Shown here one piece after another: positions 45,816 through 54,612 of a DNA stretch of 64,000 nt. Source of the DNA: Winogradskyella alexanderae (lineage in GTDB: Bacteria; Bacteroidota; Bacteroidia; Flavobacteriales; Flavobacteriaceae); NCBI RefSeq assembly GCF_020166335.1, contig NZ_JAIUJR010000008.1, positions 1 through 64,000 on the forward strand. The letters run 5' to 3'. The position numbers and the translations under genes are program-made. The notes beneath the pieces were generated by a model. That model was not told where the DNA came from. It worked only from the letters and a program-made list of their open reading frames with translations, and ran no database searches. How positions within the stretch are numbered: position 1 is the first letter of the stretch; every line of letters starts with the position of its first letter.

Positions 45816-46171
45816 TATTTAGGTAATTGAAAGTAAGGATTATAAATCAAACCAATAATATTATTCCAAGGATCTTTGACCGAACACACCATTAATTCAC
45901 CTCCCACATTCATAGGCTCTTCATGGCTTACGGCTCCCAAACTTAAAAAACGTTTATACTCCTCATGAATATCTTCGACTCCCCAATATACATATACACT
46001 ATCACCTTTAATTGACGGTTCCTCTTGCAGCCCCAATTCATAACCTTCAACATTAAAACCCACATAGTAAGGCTCATCAAAATAAGGTTTCACTTTGAAC
46101 GCCTTTGTGTACCATGCTTTTGCCTTGTCTAAATTATCTACTTTATATATTGTCGTTCTTAAACCTAACAT
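45815..46171 (-). CDS. VOC superfamily (glyoxalase/bleomycin-resistance fold) protein in the paa operon
   Basis: A 118-residue protein with the two beta-alpha-beta-beta-beta modules of the VOC fold (TIYKVDNLDKAKAWYTKAF; VYWGVEDIHEEYKRFLSLGA; SVKDPWNNIIGLIY). At the positions where metal-dependent members have His, His and Glu, I see Thr, Tyr and Gly by eye, so it probably does not bind a catalytic metal. It may bind or shield a reactive intermediate. It overlaps both neighbours (paaD and paaG) by 1 bp, so it is fully integrated in the operon. Confidence 0.8.
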   Translation of the reverse strand: MLGLRTTIYKVDNLDKAKAWYTKAFKVKPYFDEPYYVGFNVEGYELGLQEEPSIKGDSVYVYWGVEDIHEEYKRFLSLGAVSHEEPMNVGGELMVCSVKDPWNNIIGLIYNPYFQLPK

Positions 46172-46674
46172 TATTTAAGGCATTTAAAATAATCGAATGG
46201 TTCTTGGCAGTCATCACATTGAAATTGGGCCTTACAAGCTGTGGAGCCAAATTGACTTACCATCCTTGTGTTTGTAGATTTACATTGCGGGCATTTAACT
46301 ATACGCTTTCCGTGTAGCAATACATCCTTATCTGCTTCCGGTTCTAAAGGCGCAGCTATTCCATAGTCTTCCAATGCTTTCCTTCCTTTTGGAGTTATCC
46401 AATCTGTTGTCCATGCTGGAGCTAATACGAGTTCAACTTCAGACGTAAATCCGTGTTTGGATAGTGCTCTTTTTATATCATCACCAATAACATCCATTGC
46501 CGGGCAACCACTGTACGTTGGCGTAATTTTAACCTTAACATGTTTATCTTCCAAAACGGCATAGCGTACAACACCCATCTCTAATATTGAAAGCACAGGT
46601 ATCTCTGGATCGGAAACCTTTTCGAGTATGGAAAATAATTCTTCATCAATATGTACACCTTGCACAACTGTCAT
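46171..46674 (-). CDS. paaD: Phenylacetyl-CoA epoxidase maturation protein PaaD
   Basis: A 167-residue protein with an N-terminal MIP18/DUF59 domain (about 12-95: KVSDPEIPVLSILEMGVVR, TYSGCPAMDVI) and a C-terminal zinc ribbon (about 130-165: CPQCKSTNTRM and CDDCQEPFDYFKC). PaaD is needed for a functional PaaABC(E) epoxidase, probably in Fe-S or di-iron assembly. Its place directly after paaC, with a 1-bp gap, fits. Confidence 0.94.
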   Translation of the reverse strand: MTVVQGVHIDEELFSILEKVSDPEIPVLSILEMGVVRYAVLEDKHVKVKITPTYSGCPAMDVIGDDIKRALSKHGFTSEVELVLAPAWTTDWITPKGRKALEDYGIAAPLEPEADKDVLLHGKRIVKCPQCKSTNTRMVSQFGSTACKAQFQCDDCQEPFDYFKCLK

Positions 46675-46675
46675 A

Positions 46676-47431
46676 TTACCAGGTCATGTTTGGATATGTT
46701 CTTTGCATGTATTGCATTTCGCTCAGGATATAACCCATGTACTCAGTATGCAACCCGTGTTTGCCACCTTTTTGAAACCACTTTGACTCAGGAATTTCAA
46801 GTCTGGCATCCTCTAAAATTTTATTAATTCTTGAATAATAAATATTCTTTAGTTTTTTAACATCTACACCAATTCCCTCTGCAATCATGGCTTCATCGGA
46901 TTCTGTCGTATGAAATAGTTCATCCGTATAACGCCACAAATCATTAACTGCGTTCTGCATACGCTTTTTACTTTCATCTGTTCCATCGCCTAAGCGTTTA
47001 ATCCAATCTGATGAAAAACGCTGATGATAACTGACTTCTTTAATGGCTTTATGCGCGATCGCTGACAGGTTTACGTCCTTACTTTTTTGAAGTTGTTCTA
47101 AAAACAAGTAATGGTATACATCAAATAAAAACTGCCTTGTAATGGTAAATGCAAAATCAGTATTTGGTTGCTCTACTAATAGAACATTAGTGTATTCCCT
47201 TTCGGTTCTTAAAAATGCTATTGAATCTTCAGTGGCATTTTCACCTTTTATTTTGGCAGCATATTGAAAATAACTTCGTGTTTGGCCAAAAAGATCGAGA
47301 GCGATGTTGGTACACGCAATATCCGTTTCTAAACTTGGGCCATGGCCACATAATTCACCCAATCTTTGCCCTAGAATAAGGGGGTTATCTGCAATACCCA
47401 GTATGTAATTATATAAATCCTTTTTCTCCAT
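46676..47431 (-). CDS. paaC: 1,2-phenylacetyl-CoA epoxidase structural subunit PaaC
   Basis: A 251-residue ferritin-like helical protein. PaaC pairs with catalytic PaaA in the epoxidase and provides structure. Landmarks are ADNPLILGQRLGELCGHGPS (about 14-33), VSYHQRFSSDWIKRLGDGT (about 137-155) and the C-terminal MGYILSEMQYMQRTYPNMTW, a PaaC hallmark. It overlaps paaB by 1 bp. Confidence 0.95.
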   Translation of the reverse strand: MEKKDLYNYILGIADNPLILGQRLGELCGHGPSLETDIACTNIALDLFGQTRSYFQYAAKIKGENATEDSIAFLRTEREYTNVLLVEQPNTDFAFTITRQFLFDVYHYLFLEQLQKSKDVNLSAIAHKAIKEVSYHQRFSSDWIKRLGDGTDESKKRMQNAVNDLWRYTDELFHTTESDEAMIAEGIGVDVKKLKNIYYSRINKILEDARLEIPESKWFQKGGKHGLHTEYMGYILSEMQYMQRTYPNMTW

Positions 47432-47715
47432 TACATATGCTTTATTTCATCAGGTATGTCATAGAAAGTTGGATGCCTGTACACCTTATCTTGAGCAGGC
47501 TCAAACAACTCAGCATTGTGCTCTGGATTAGATGCAGTTATATGCTTTGACTCTACAACCCAAATACTAACACCTTCATTGCGTCTGGTGTATACGTCTC
47601 GAGCGTTTTCTAATGCCATCTCAGCGTCGGCAGCATGTAAACTACCGAAGTGACGATGTTCTAATCCATTTTTGCTTCTAACGAAGACTTCCCAAAGTGG
47701 CCAATCTTTACTCAT
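47431..47715 (-). CDS. paaB: 1,2-phenylacetyl-CoA epoxidase subunit PaaB
   Basis: A 94-residue subunit of the PaaABCE monooxygenase, of normal size. Landmarks are WPLWEVFVRSKNGLEHRHFG (about 5-24), HAADAEMALENARDVYTRR (about 28-46) and the WVVESKHI segment. PaaB bridges PaaAC units. It overlaps both neighbours by 1 bp. Confidence 0.96.
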   Translation of the reverse strand: MSKDWPLWEVFVRSKNGLEHRHFGSLHAADAEMALENARDVYTRRNEGVSIWVVESKHITASNPEHNAELFEPAQDKVYRHPTFYDIPDEIKHM

Positions 47716-48671
47716 CAGACTGCTTGTTTTGATTTATATTCTTTTTGCTTATCTGCGTAGGCTACGGCAGCATCTCTTACCCATTCACCATTTTCCCAAG
47801 CTGATACTCTGGCGTTCATACGTTCTTTGTTCATAGGGCCATGACCTTTAACCACCTGCCAAAACTCATCCCAATCAATAGGACCAAAGTCATATGATTT
47901 TCGTTTGTCGTTCCATTTTAAGTCATCATCAGGAATAGTCAAACCAATTAATTCTGCTTGAGGCACTGTCTGGTCAACAAACTGTTGACGTAATTCGTCA
48001 TTTGTTTTGCGCTTCAATTTCCATTTCATTGATTGCGCTGTATGCACAGACTCAGCATCAGTTGGCCCGAACATCATAAGTGAGGGCCACCACCAACGAT
48101 TTAAAGCGTCTTGGGCCATTTCTTTTTGTTCAGGCGTTCCGTTGGCTAAGGTCATCATAATTTCGTAACCTTGTCTTTGGTGAAAACTTTCTTCCTTGCA
48201 AACACGTATCATAGCTCTTGCGTAAGGTCCAAAAGACGTATTACATAATGGTACTTGATTTATTATTGCTGCGCCATCAACCAACCAGCCGATAGCACCT
48301 ATATCTGCCCAGGTTATTGTAGGGTAGTTAAAAATACTTGAGTATTTGGCCTTACCAGTATGTAATTGATCATAGAGTTCTTCTCTTGAAACCCCTAATG
48401 TTTCGCAGGCGCTGTAAAGGTATAAACCATGACCTGCTTCGTCCTGGACTTTTGCAAGTAAAGCAACTTTGCGTCTTAACGAAGGTGCTCTTGTTATCCA
48501 GTTTCCTTCGGGTAGCATCCCTACTATTTCAGAATGTGCATGCTGAGAAATCTGTCTGATGTGTGTTTGACGATATTTCTCTGGCATCCAATCCTTGGGC
48601 TCAATCTTTTCGTCACGAGCAATACGCGCTTCAAATTGTGCTTCTAAATTCTTAATTTGATCTTCACTCAT
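47715..48671 (-). CDS. paaA: 1,2-phenylacetyl-CoA epoxidase catalytic subunit PaaA
   Basis: The di-iron subunit (318 residues) that epoxidises the ring of phenylacetyl-CoA. Iron-ligand motifs on the ferritin-like bundle are [20 protein letters not shown] (about 72-91) and [15 protein letters not shown] (about 156-170). Further landmarks: [20 protein letters not shown] and [11 protein letters not shown]. It needs PaaE as reductase, encoded 37 bp upstream on the same strand. Confidence 0.97.
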   Translation of the reverse strand: MSEDQIKNLEAQFEARIARDEKIEPKDWMPEKYRQTHIRQISQHAHSEIVGMLPEGNWITRAPSLRRKVALLAKVQDEAGHGLYLYSACETLGVSREELYDQLHTGKAKYSSIFNYPTITWADIGAIGWLVDGAAIINQVPLCNTSFGPYARAMIRVCKEESFHQRQGYEIMMTLANGTPEQKEMAQDALNRWWWPSLMMFGPTDAESVHTAQSMKWKLKRKTNDELRQQFVDQTVPQAELIGLTIPDDDLKWNDKRKSYDFGPIDWDEFWQVVKGHGPMNKERMNARVSAWENGEWVRDAAVAYADKQKEYKSKQAV

Positions 48672-48708
48672 TTTAAAATGGTTTTTAATCTATTTTCCTT
48701 TTTCAATC

Positions 48709-49782
48709 TTAAACATCAAAATCAACAACTACTTTCTGAGTTGTTGGCACTGCCTGGCAACTTAGAACAAGGTTCTGCGCTATCTCATCTTCCTCCAAAG
48801 CATAATTGATTTTCATCTCTACATCACCCTCTTTTACTTGACACTTGCATGTACTGCAAACACCTCCTTTACATGCAAATGGTAAATCCGCTCCTGCATT
48901 TAGTGCTGCGTCTAGAATATTATCAAAGTCCTTTGTCATAGTGAAAAGAAACTCCTTTCCACCATCTATAATAGTTACTTCTATACCTTCGACATTTTGT
49001 TTTGCTAATCGTTCCTGACGTTTAATATCTTCTTCCGTAAGACCAGTCACGAACAATTCAAAATGGACGAGATCTTTAGGTAAACCGGCTTTTATTAAAT
49101 ACTCACTTACATAATTCACCATTTTTTCCGGGCCACATAGAAAAACCTCGCTCGTGTCAGGTATATCAATAAAAACCTTGGTCAACACAGCCATTTTTTC
49201 ATCGTCAAACCTACCATTAAACAGATCTATATCACGTTTTTCTTGTGTTAGGAAATAATAGATTTCAAGTCTTCCAAAGTACGTGTTTCTTAGCTGCTCA
49301 AGTTCTTCTTTAAAGATAATGGATTTTGCGGTTTTATTTACATAAAAAAGTTTACAGGTTGAGTTAATTTCATTTTTGAGATGTGTTTTAATCATGGAAA
49401 TTACTGGTGTAATTCCACTACCGGCAGCGAAAAAAAGATAGTTTTTAGTGGCCTCTTTGTTAACTTCAACACCAAAAGTGCCACTTGGCGCCATTACATC
49501 AATCTCTTGTCCAGCCTCTAATGCTTCATTAATAAAAGTAGAAAACTTACCGCCAGGTATTTGCTTCACTGCAACTTGCCATTTATTTTCCACTGGGCTT
49601 GAACACAAGGAATAAGAACGACGAACATCTTCACCATCAATCATAGCTCTGAGGGTTAAATGTTGGCCTTGACAATAAGCAAATTCAGGCTTTAATTCCG
49701 AAGGAACATCGAATGTTACTACCGAACAGTCATCTGTTTCTTTATAAATGTCTTTTACCTTAAGTTTATAAAACTGAGCCAT
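48709..49782 (-). CDS. paaE: 1,2-phenylacetyl-CoA epoxidase reductase subunit PaaE
   Basis: A 357-residue flavoprotein that feeds electrons to PaaA. Order: FAD-binding domain (about 1-105, RRSYSLCSSP), NAD(P)-binding domain (about 110-230, FFAAGSGITPVISMI; EVFLCGPEKMV), and a plant-type 2Fe-2S ferredoxin domain (about 265-357: CKGGVCSTCKCQV plus a later Cys in VLSCQA). First structural gene of the paa operon; a palindromic operator and a -7 box lie just upstream. Confidence 0.96.
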   Translation of the reverse strand: MAQFYKLKVKDIYKETDDCSVVTFDVPSELKPEFAYCQGQHLTLRAMIDGEDVRRSYSLCSSPVENKWQVAVKQIPGGKFSTFINEALEAGQEIDVMAPSGTFGVEVNKEATKNYLFFAAGSGITPVISMIKTHLKNEINSTCKLFYVNKTAKSIIFKEELEQLRNTYFGRLEIYYFLTQEKRDIDLFNGRFDDEKMAVLTKVFIDIPDTSEVFLCGPEKMVNYVSEYLIKAGLPKDLVHFELFVTGLTEEDIKRQERLAKQNVEGIEVTIIDGGKEFLFTMTKDFDNILDAALNAGADLPFACKGGVCSTCKCQVKEGDVEMKINYALEEDEIAQNLVLSCQAVPTTQKVVVDFDV

Positions 49783-49795
49783 GCTTTTAATTATT

Positions 49796-49815
49796 TAACT
49801 AACAACTGTTAGTTA
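49796..49815. promoter_or_regulatory. 20-bp perfect palindrome, probable operator of the paa TetR regulator
   Basis: TAACTAACA-AC-TGTTAGTTA is a 9+9 perfect dyad between tetR and paaE, starting 14 bp before the paaE ATG. It lies just downstream of the -7 box, where a bound repressor would block initiation. Its core CTAACAACTGTTAG resembles the CNAACGNNCGTTNG type of site recalled for TetR-family PaaR proteins. Confidence 0.65.
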
Positions 49816-49820
49816 GTAAG

Positions 49821-49828
49821 CAAAGTTA
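49821..49828 (-). promoter_or_regulatory. -7 promoter element of the paa operon
   Basis: Read leftward, TAACTTTG matches TAnnTTTG and lies 39 bp before the paaE ATG, right before the palindrome. No TTG at standard spacing. Confidence 0.5.
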
Positions 49829-49844
49829 AAAAAATATATCTAAA

Positions 49845-50414
49845 CTATTTGTTAATTCCGTTGAGCAAAATCAGGCTCAGATTTTCGGAAAGTTCTCCTA
49901 GATTTATATCTTCTTTTTTCGGTATCCATAAATATAACGAGCGCAATGTTGTAAGAATTGAAAACATCATCACATCTGGTTTTACCGCAATAAGTTCGCC
50001 ACTGCGTATTCCTTCTTCTAATATGTGTTTAAAATCATTTTCGTAGTCTGAACGTAACTTTATGTAATAAGACATCTGTTCTTCCAAGTGCATCCAATCA
50101 TTATTTAAGGATGCCATACCATATATATTTTGGCTTGAGAGCCTAACATGTAATGTAATTATTTGCTTCAACTTATCAATAGCACCAATTTCTGATTTCT
50201 TAATTTCTAGCATTTCGGTGGTAAATTGTTCTGCGAGCGATATTATAATGGCTTCAAGAATGTCTTGTTTGGAATTGATATGATTATAGAGACTTGCCGC
50301 CTTTATATCCATTGACTTGGCAATATCTCTCATAGTAACTGCGCTGTAACCTTTCTCCTTGAAAAGTTTTGCGGCCACTCTAATGATCTCTTCTTTTCGT
50401 GTTTCTGTTTTCAT
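49845..50414 (-). CDS. TetR/AcrR family regulator, probable paa operon repressor
   Basis: A 189-residue regulator with a TetR-type helix-turn-helix (about 10-55: AAKLFKEKGYSAVTMRDIAK, AASLYNHINSKQDIL) and a helical effector domain. It is first in the leftward paa direction and 62 bp from paaE, with a perfect dyad between them. TetR-type PaaR proteins in other bacteria release DNA on binding phenylacetyl-CoA; the same is inferred here. It is divergent from the aromatic hydroxylase gene. Confidence 0.85.
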   Translation of the reverse strand: MKTETRKEEIIRVAAKLFKEKGYSAVTMRDIAKSMDIKAASLYNHINSKQDILEAIIISLAEQFTTEMLEIKKSEIGAIDKLKQIITLHVRLSSQNIYGMASLNNDWMHLEEQMSYYIKLRSDYENDFKHILEEGIRSGELIAVKPDVMMFSILTTLRSLYLWIPKKEDINLGELSENLSLILLNGINK

Positions 50415-50499
50415 TGAGACACTTACATTTTAAAGCCTAAAAATATTCTAATATTTCTCTAATGTATTGAACATTTAATAATTTAGCGACAAAAATTGC

Positions 50500-52263
50500 A
50501 TGGCACTAACCTATGAGTCTAATCCTTTAATCGATAGGCTACCACCTCATTTAAAGCAGTTTATTAAGCCTCAAAACTACGAGTCCTATTCGCCAATAAA
50601 TCAAGCGGTTTGGCGATATGTGATGCGCAAAAATATATCATATCTCTCAAAAGTAGCTCATGAATCTTATTTAAAAGGCCTTGATATGACTGGTATTTCT
50701 GTCGATAGTATTCCAAGTATGTATGGTATGAATCGGATTTTAAAAGAAATTGGTTGGGCCGCGGTAGCAGTAGATGGTTTTATTCCTCCTAATGCGTTCA
50801 TGGAATTTCAAGCATACAAAATCCTTGTAATAGCCTCAGATATTAGACAACTCGAGAATATAGAATATACACCTGCGCCAGATATTATCCATGAGGCAGC
50901 TGGGCACGCACCCATAATCGCTAATCCGGATTATGCTGAATACCTGAGACGTTTTGGTGAAATAGGTTCAAAGGCCATCTTATCTGCTCACGATAATGAC
51001 ATGTACGAAGCAGTGAGGAAATTATCAATTTTAAAAGAGGCGTCTTCTAGTACTGAAGAAGAAATCCTTGAAGCGGAAGACGCTGTGAATCTCCTCCAGT
51101 CCAAGAAAGTAGAACTTTCTGAAATGGCTCAAATACGTAATTTACACTGGTGGACTGTAGAATATGGACTAATTGGCACACCTGAAAATCCAAAGCTTTA
51201 TGGTGCCGGACTTCTGTCTTCGATTGGCGAAAGTAAATGGTGCCTCTCAGAAGCTGTTAAAAAAATTCCTTATTCTATTACAGCTGCTGAAACTGAATTT
51301 GATATTACAAAACCACAACCTCAACTATTTGTAACACCAGACTTTTCTTATTTAATGCAGGTCTTAGAGGAATTTGCAAATAATATGGCACTAAGAAAAG
51401 GAGGTTGGAGAGGTCTTCAAAAATTAATCGATTCGCAAAAAATCGGGACCATAGAATTAAATACTGGGCTTCAGATTTCAGGAAAATTTACTGAAATGAT
51501 ACGAGATGAGGACAACAATGTCGTTTTCTTTAAAACAGATGGGCCAACAGCTTTGGCCAATCGTGAAAAAGAACTTATTGGTCACGGCGTGGCTAATTAC
51601 CCTAATGGTTTTAGCTCACCCATTGGCAAGCTTAAAGGGATAAACCTAGCTATAGAAGATATGGGGCCAAGAGATCTCAAGGCTTACAATTTTTATGATG
51701 GAAAGCGCATCGCTTTTGAATATGAAAGTGGAATAACCGTTGACGGAATGAATATAACTGGATTACGTAATATTAATGGAAAATTAATTCTCATTCAGTT
51801 TGAAGATTGTACGGTTAAGTATAATGATGAAGTTTTATTTTCACCACAAGATGGTGCTTTTGATTTAGCTATAGGGTCCTCGATTATTTCAGCTTATGCA
51901 GGTAGTGCAGACTTCAGATCTTTTGAGAATCTGTACAACGTATCCAATTACATCACACAATCTCCAAAAAAAGATTCCGATACTATAAAACTTGAGCAAC
52001 TTTATGAATCAGTTCGGGATCTAAGACATTCTAAAAATAACCTGGACGAATCCAAACTTCTAGAAATAATAAGTCTATTGAAAACTAAGTTTCCACAGGA
52101 ATGGCTACTCCCATTGGAACTGCACGAAATTTCAATAAAAAATAATCTAGAAGAAGTGAGGGATATAACAAATGAAATCTTACAGTCTTACATGGAAAAT
52201 AATCCAAAAATAGCACATTTAATAACTGACGGAATTAAAATAATTAAGGAGCAGACCTCTTAA
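50500..52263 (+). CDS. Aromatic amino acid hydroxylase (phenylalanine 4-monooxygenase type) with long C-terminal extension
   Basis: A 587-residue pterin-dependent hydroxylase, probably turning phenylalanine into tyrosine. The iron site is complete: His131 and His136 in PDIIHEAAGHAP, and Glu221 in HWWTVEYG. The catalytic region covers about 20-330. The remaining roughly 250 residues (GLQISGKFTEMIRDEDNNVV onwards) are beta-rich then helical and absent from the roughly 260-300-residue proteobacterial enzymes; I recall similar lengths in Flavobacteriia. It is divergent from the paa regulator, so it may share its control region. Confidence 0.9.
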   Translation: MALTYESNPLIDRLPPHLKQFIKPQNYESYSPINQAVWRYVMRKNISYLSKVAHESYLKGLDMTGISVDSIPSMYGMNRILKEIGWAAVAVDGFIPPNAFMEFQAYKILVIASDIRQLENIEYTPAPDIIHEAAGHAPIIANPDYAEYLRRFGEIGSKAILSAHDNDMYEAVRKLSILKEASSSTEEEILEAEDAVNLLQSKKVELSEMAQIRNLHWWTVEYGLIGTPENPKLYGAGLLSSIGESKWCLSEAVKKIPYSITAAETEFDITKPQPQLFVTPDFSYLMQVLEEFANNMALRKGGWRGLQKLIDSQKIGTIELNTGLQISGKFTEMIRDEDNNVVFFKTDGPTALANREKELIGHGVANYPNGFSSPIGKLKGINLAIEDMGPRDLKAYNFYDGKRIAFEYESGITVDGMNITGLRNINGKLILIQFEDCTVKYNDEVLFSPQDGAFDLAIGSSIISAYAGSADFRSFENLYNVSNYITQSPKKDSDTIKLEQLYESVRDLRHSKNNLDESKLLEIISLLKTKFPQEWLLPLELHEISIKNNLEEVRDITNEILQSYMENNPKIAHLITDGIKIIKEQTS

Positions 52264-52334
52264 GCATCATCACTATGTAACATTTGATACTTTTAAGGTT
52301 TCAAACTTTTCACAAATTTGTAAAAAGTTTTACT

Positions 52335-52646
52335 ATGGGGTTTTTTAATATTTTAAGTGGTAAGTCGGCCGAAGAGCTAATGGAATATATCGAAAAAGGA
52401 GCTGTTTTACTTGACGTAAGATCAGACCGCGAATACTTTTTAGACCATATACAATCTGCTGTACATATTCCAATTAATGAATTAGAATACAGAGTTGATG
52501 AAATAAAAAAATCGAATAAACCTATTATTGTTTATTGTGCAAGTGGAATGCGCTCTGCTAATGCCACCAGATTCCTGAAACAAAATGGTATAGATGCAAT
52601 TAATGGTGGTGGTATTTCTACGGTAAGAAAATCACTATTTAAGTAA
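52335..52646 (+). CDS. Rhodanese-like domain protein
   Basis: A 103-residue single rhodanese domain: LLDVRSDREYFLDHIQSAVH (about 25-44) and the active-site loop IVYCASGMRSANATRFL with the catalytic Cys (about residue 70). It likely moves sulfane sulfur or handles other small thiol chemistry in the cytoplasm. ATG at 52335 is preferred; an in-frame TTG at 52284 would add an unlikely 17-residue N-terminus. It follows the hydroxylase gene by 71 bp on the same strand. Confidence 0.9.
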   Translation: MGFFNILSGKSAEELMEYIEKGAVLLDVRSDREYFLDHIQSAVHIPINELEYRVDEIKKSNKPIIVYCASGMRSANATRFLKQNGIDAINGGGISTVRKSLFK

Positions 52647-52657
52647 TTGCTCTCAAT

Positions 52658-53278
52658 TTAAAATTTAAAATCAATCGAATTAAAAGCTTCTATAGATTTA
52701 ATGGGTTTTTCCTCATATTTAAGTATCCAACCTAAAGAATTTGTTAGAATATAAAATTTTGAAAGTTCACTTATCAGCCTATTCTTGGCATTAGATTTCA
52801 AGTCTGAAGCATTGACCTTTTTTAATAATGAATTATTAACGATTTCCTTTATTTTATTATAATCGCTCGCCTCAAATTCGTTGAGAAAGTCTGCTTGAAT
52901 ATCGTAATACTCTAAATTTGGGTTAATATTTATCTCTTCTTCTGGAATATTGGTAATCTTTAGTGTTTTATTTTCCCCATCTACATTAAATTCAATTTCG
53001 CTCAAATCATAACTAACAGAGACCTCCGCATTTACAATAACTATAGCTTGTTTTTTTGCTTCGAGCAAATCCCCAAAATAGGTTTGTGAATTTTCATAAG
53101 TGAATACCTCGCTGAAATGGCCTTCAGTAACAACAAGTTTACCTACATTCTTAATCTGTTCCTGGATTAATACTGTATTTTCTTTGATAGTAATATTTTG
53201 TTCTTGTTCATCTCCACAATACTTGAAAGCAAACAAGACTAACAAGGTAATTACTACTCCAAATAAGATTTTACGCAT
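52658..53278 (-). CDS. DUF4230 family membrane-anchored protein
   Basis: A 206-residue protein with an N-terminal membrane anchor (about 3-19, VVITLLVLFAFKYC). The rest matches DUF4230: ENTVLIQEQIKNVGKLVVTE, a VSVSYDLSEIEFNVD strand pair, and a C-terminal helix region (NRLISELSKFYILTNSLGW). Family members occur widely in Bacteroidota and Firmicutes; no function is known to me. It is convergent with the rhodanese gene, 11 bp between stops. Confidence 0.85.
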   Translation of the reverse strand: MRKILFGVVITLLVLFAFKYCGDEQEQNITIKENTVLIQEQIKNVGKLVVTEGHFSEVFTYENSQTYFGDLLEAKKQAIVIVNAEVSVSYDLSEIEFNVDGENKTLKITNIPEEEININPNLEYYDIQADFLNEFEASDYNKIKEIVNNSLLKKVNASDLKSNAKNRLISELSKFYILTNSLGWILKYEEKPIKSIEAFNSIDFKF

Positions 53279-53497
53279 AAGCGAATTTAAAAAATTAAGC
53301 GCATTTTAGTATCGAGTTAATGAGCATCCTTTCGTCAATCATGCATTTTATCTTTCATTTTTAACATTTTACCTATTTAATCAAATAAGAAATTAAATTT
53401 CATTTGTGATACTCTTTTGATGTACTATATTTAATTCATGCTATACTTTCCTCAAGTCTCACAATAGCTATAACTAAATCAATTAAGTAATTAATCC

Positions 53498-54409
53498 ATG
53501 CTTAGAGTATTTATTGTGATACTTTTTTTGGCCACTTCACAAATTGGGAATTGCCAGCGGTCAAGCCTTATTAAAAATGTAAACTTTCGTGCTAAAGATT
53601 TAATACACGAATTAAATCATAATGGTGACACTTTAAAGTTAGAAAGCGATAAAACTATTTATCAAGTTGATATTTATAATAGTTTTTATGAAAAAAAACT
53701 TGCTGTTAATAGATATAAAAGTAATATTCCGATAAATGATCTACCAGAAGGGAGATATGTTGTAGAGGCCAAGTTAAGTGACAGGCACATAATTATGACC
53801 TTAATACGTAATGAAACAGCCAAAGAGGCCCTAGCACTTTCTGATGCAAAACTCGAAGATTTAAGATTAACAGCAATAGAAACTCAGGAAATGTCAAAAG
53901 CTGCTTCGATGACAATGCCGGTCATAGGCATTGAAGAATCAGAACAAATTATCGAAGAAGAAACAGTAAAGATTGACGAACAACTGCAACTTACAACGAT
54001 AGCATTGGCCGAAGAGGCGCCAGAGACTATTGCCCCTGAGAAGACTGAAAAAGTAAACTATAGAAATTACAGTCCTGCCGACCTCTTAAATACTAGATTA
54101 AAAAAACCTTCTGAACGTTCCAACAAATATTTTTGGGTGGAGTTGGAGGTAAACAACGGCAATAGCTCTTCAAAAACAAAAAAACTCGTTCATGCGGATT
54201 TAATTGCTGGTCTAATTTTACACAACAAGACCGAAATAAAGACAGCCAAAGGAAGGAATAACAAGCTAACGATTTGGGAAGTCTTCGATACAAAGGCGTT
54301 TATGATACAACAAAGGCAAAACAGAAATTTTGTAACAAGTGTTAAGACATCAGATTGTTTTAATCCTATTCCTTATTATGCAACACGTGCATCTAGTGCT
54401 TCGAGGTAA
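53498..54409 (+). CDS. Exported protein of unknown function, paralogue of the gene at 56762
   Basis: A 303-residue protein with a signal peptide (1-19, ending GNCQ). The N-terminal module (about 20-110: SLIKNVNFRAKDLIHELNHN, LPEGRYVVEAKLSDRHIIMT) is a beta-sandwich whose last strands recall a type IX sorting domain but sit at the N-terminus. An acidic, low-complexity linker (about 115-185) follows, then a C-terminal module (about 195-300: YFWVELEVNNGNSSSKTKKL, NNKLTIWEVFDTKAFM). Both modules reappear in the gene at 56762. I do not recognise a named family. Confidence 0.6.
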   Translation: MLRVFIVILFLATSQIGNCQRSSLIKNVNFRAKDLIHELNHNGDTLKLESDKTIYQVDIYNSFYEKKLAVNRYKSNIPINDLPEGRYVVEAKLSDRHIIMTLIRNETAKEALALSDAKLEDLRLTAIETQEMSKAASMTMPVIGIEESEQIIEEETVKIDEQLQLTTIALAEEAPETIAPEKTEKVNYRNYSPADLLNTRLKKPSERSNKYFWVELEVNNGNSSSKTKKLVHADLIAGLILHNKTEIKTAKGRNNKLTIWEVFDTKAFMIQQRQNRNFVTSVKTSDCFNPIPYYATRASSASR

Positions 54410-54612
54410 TGTGGTGTTCTACAAAATGAATTAAAGTCTTTTGTTTGTGTTGTAAGCAAATTTGAAGTTAAACTATTACAACTATTTAGCGTAGCCAAAT
54501 TCAATTAATACGTTTCTAATTTGGTAAATATGTAGTTAATATGTGATGATATCTCTGTATTTGATTTAATTAATGCCTGCTAATGTTGTAAATTGAAACC
54601 TAAAATTTAAGT

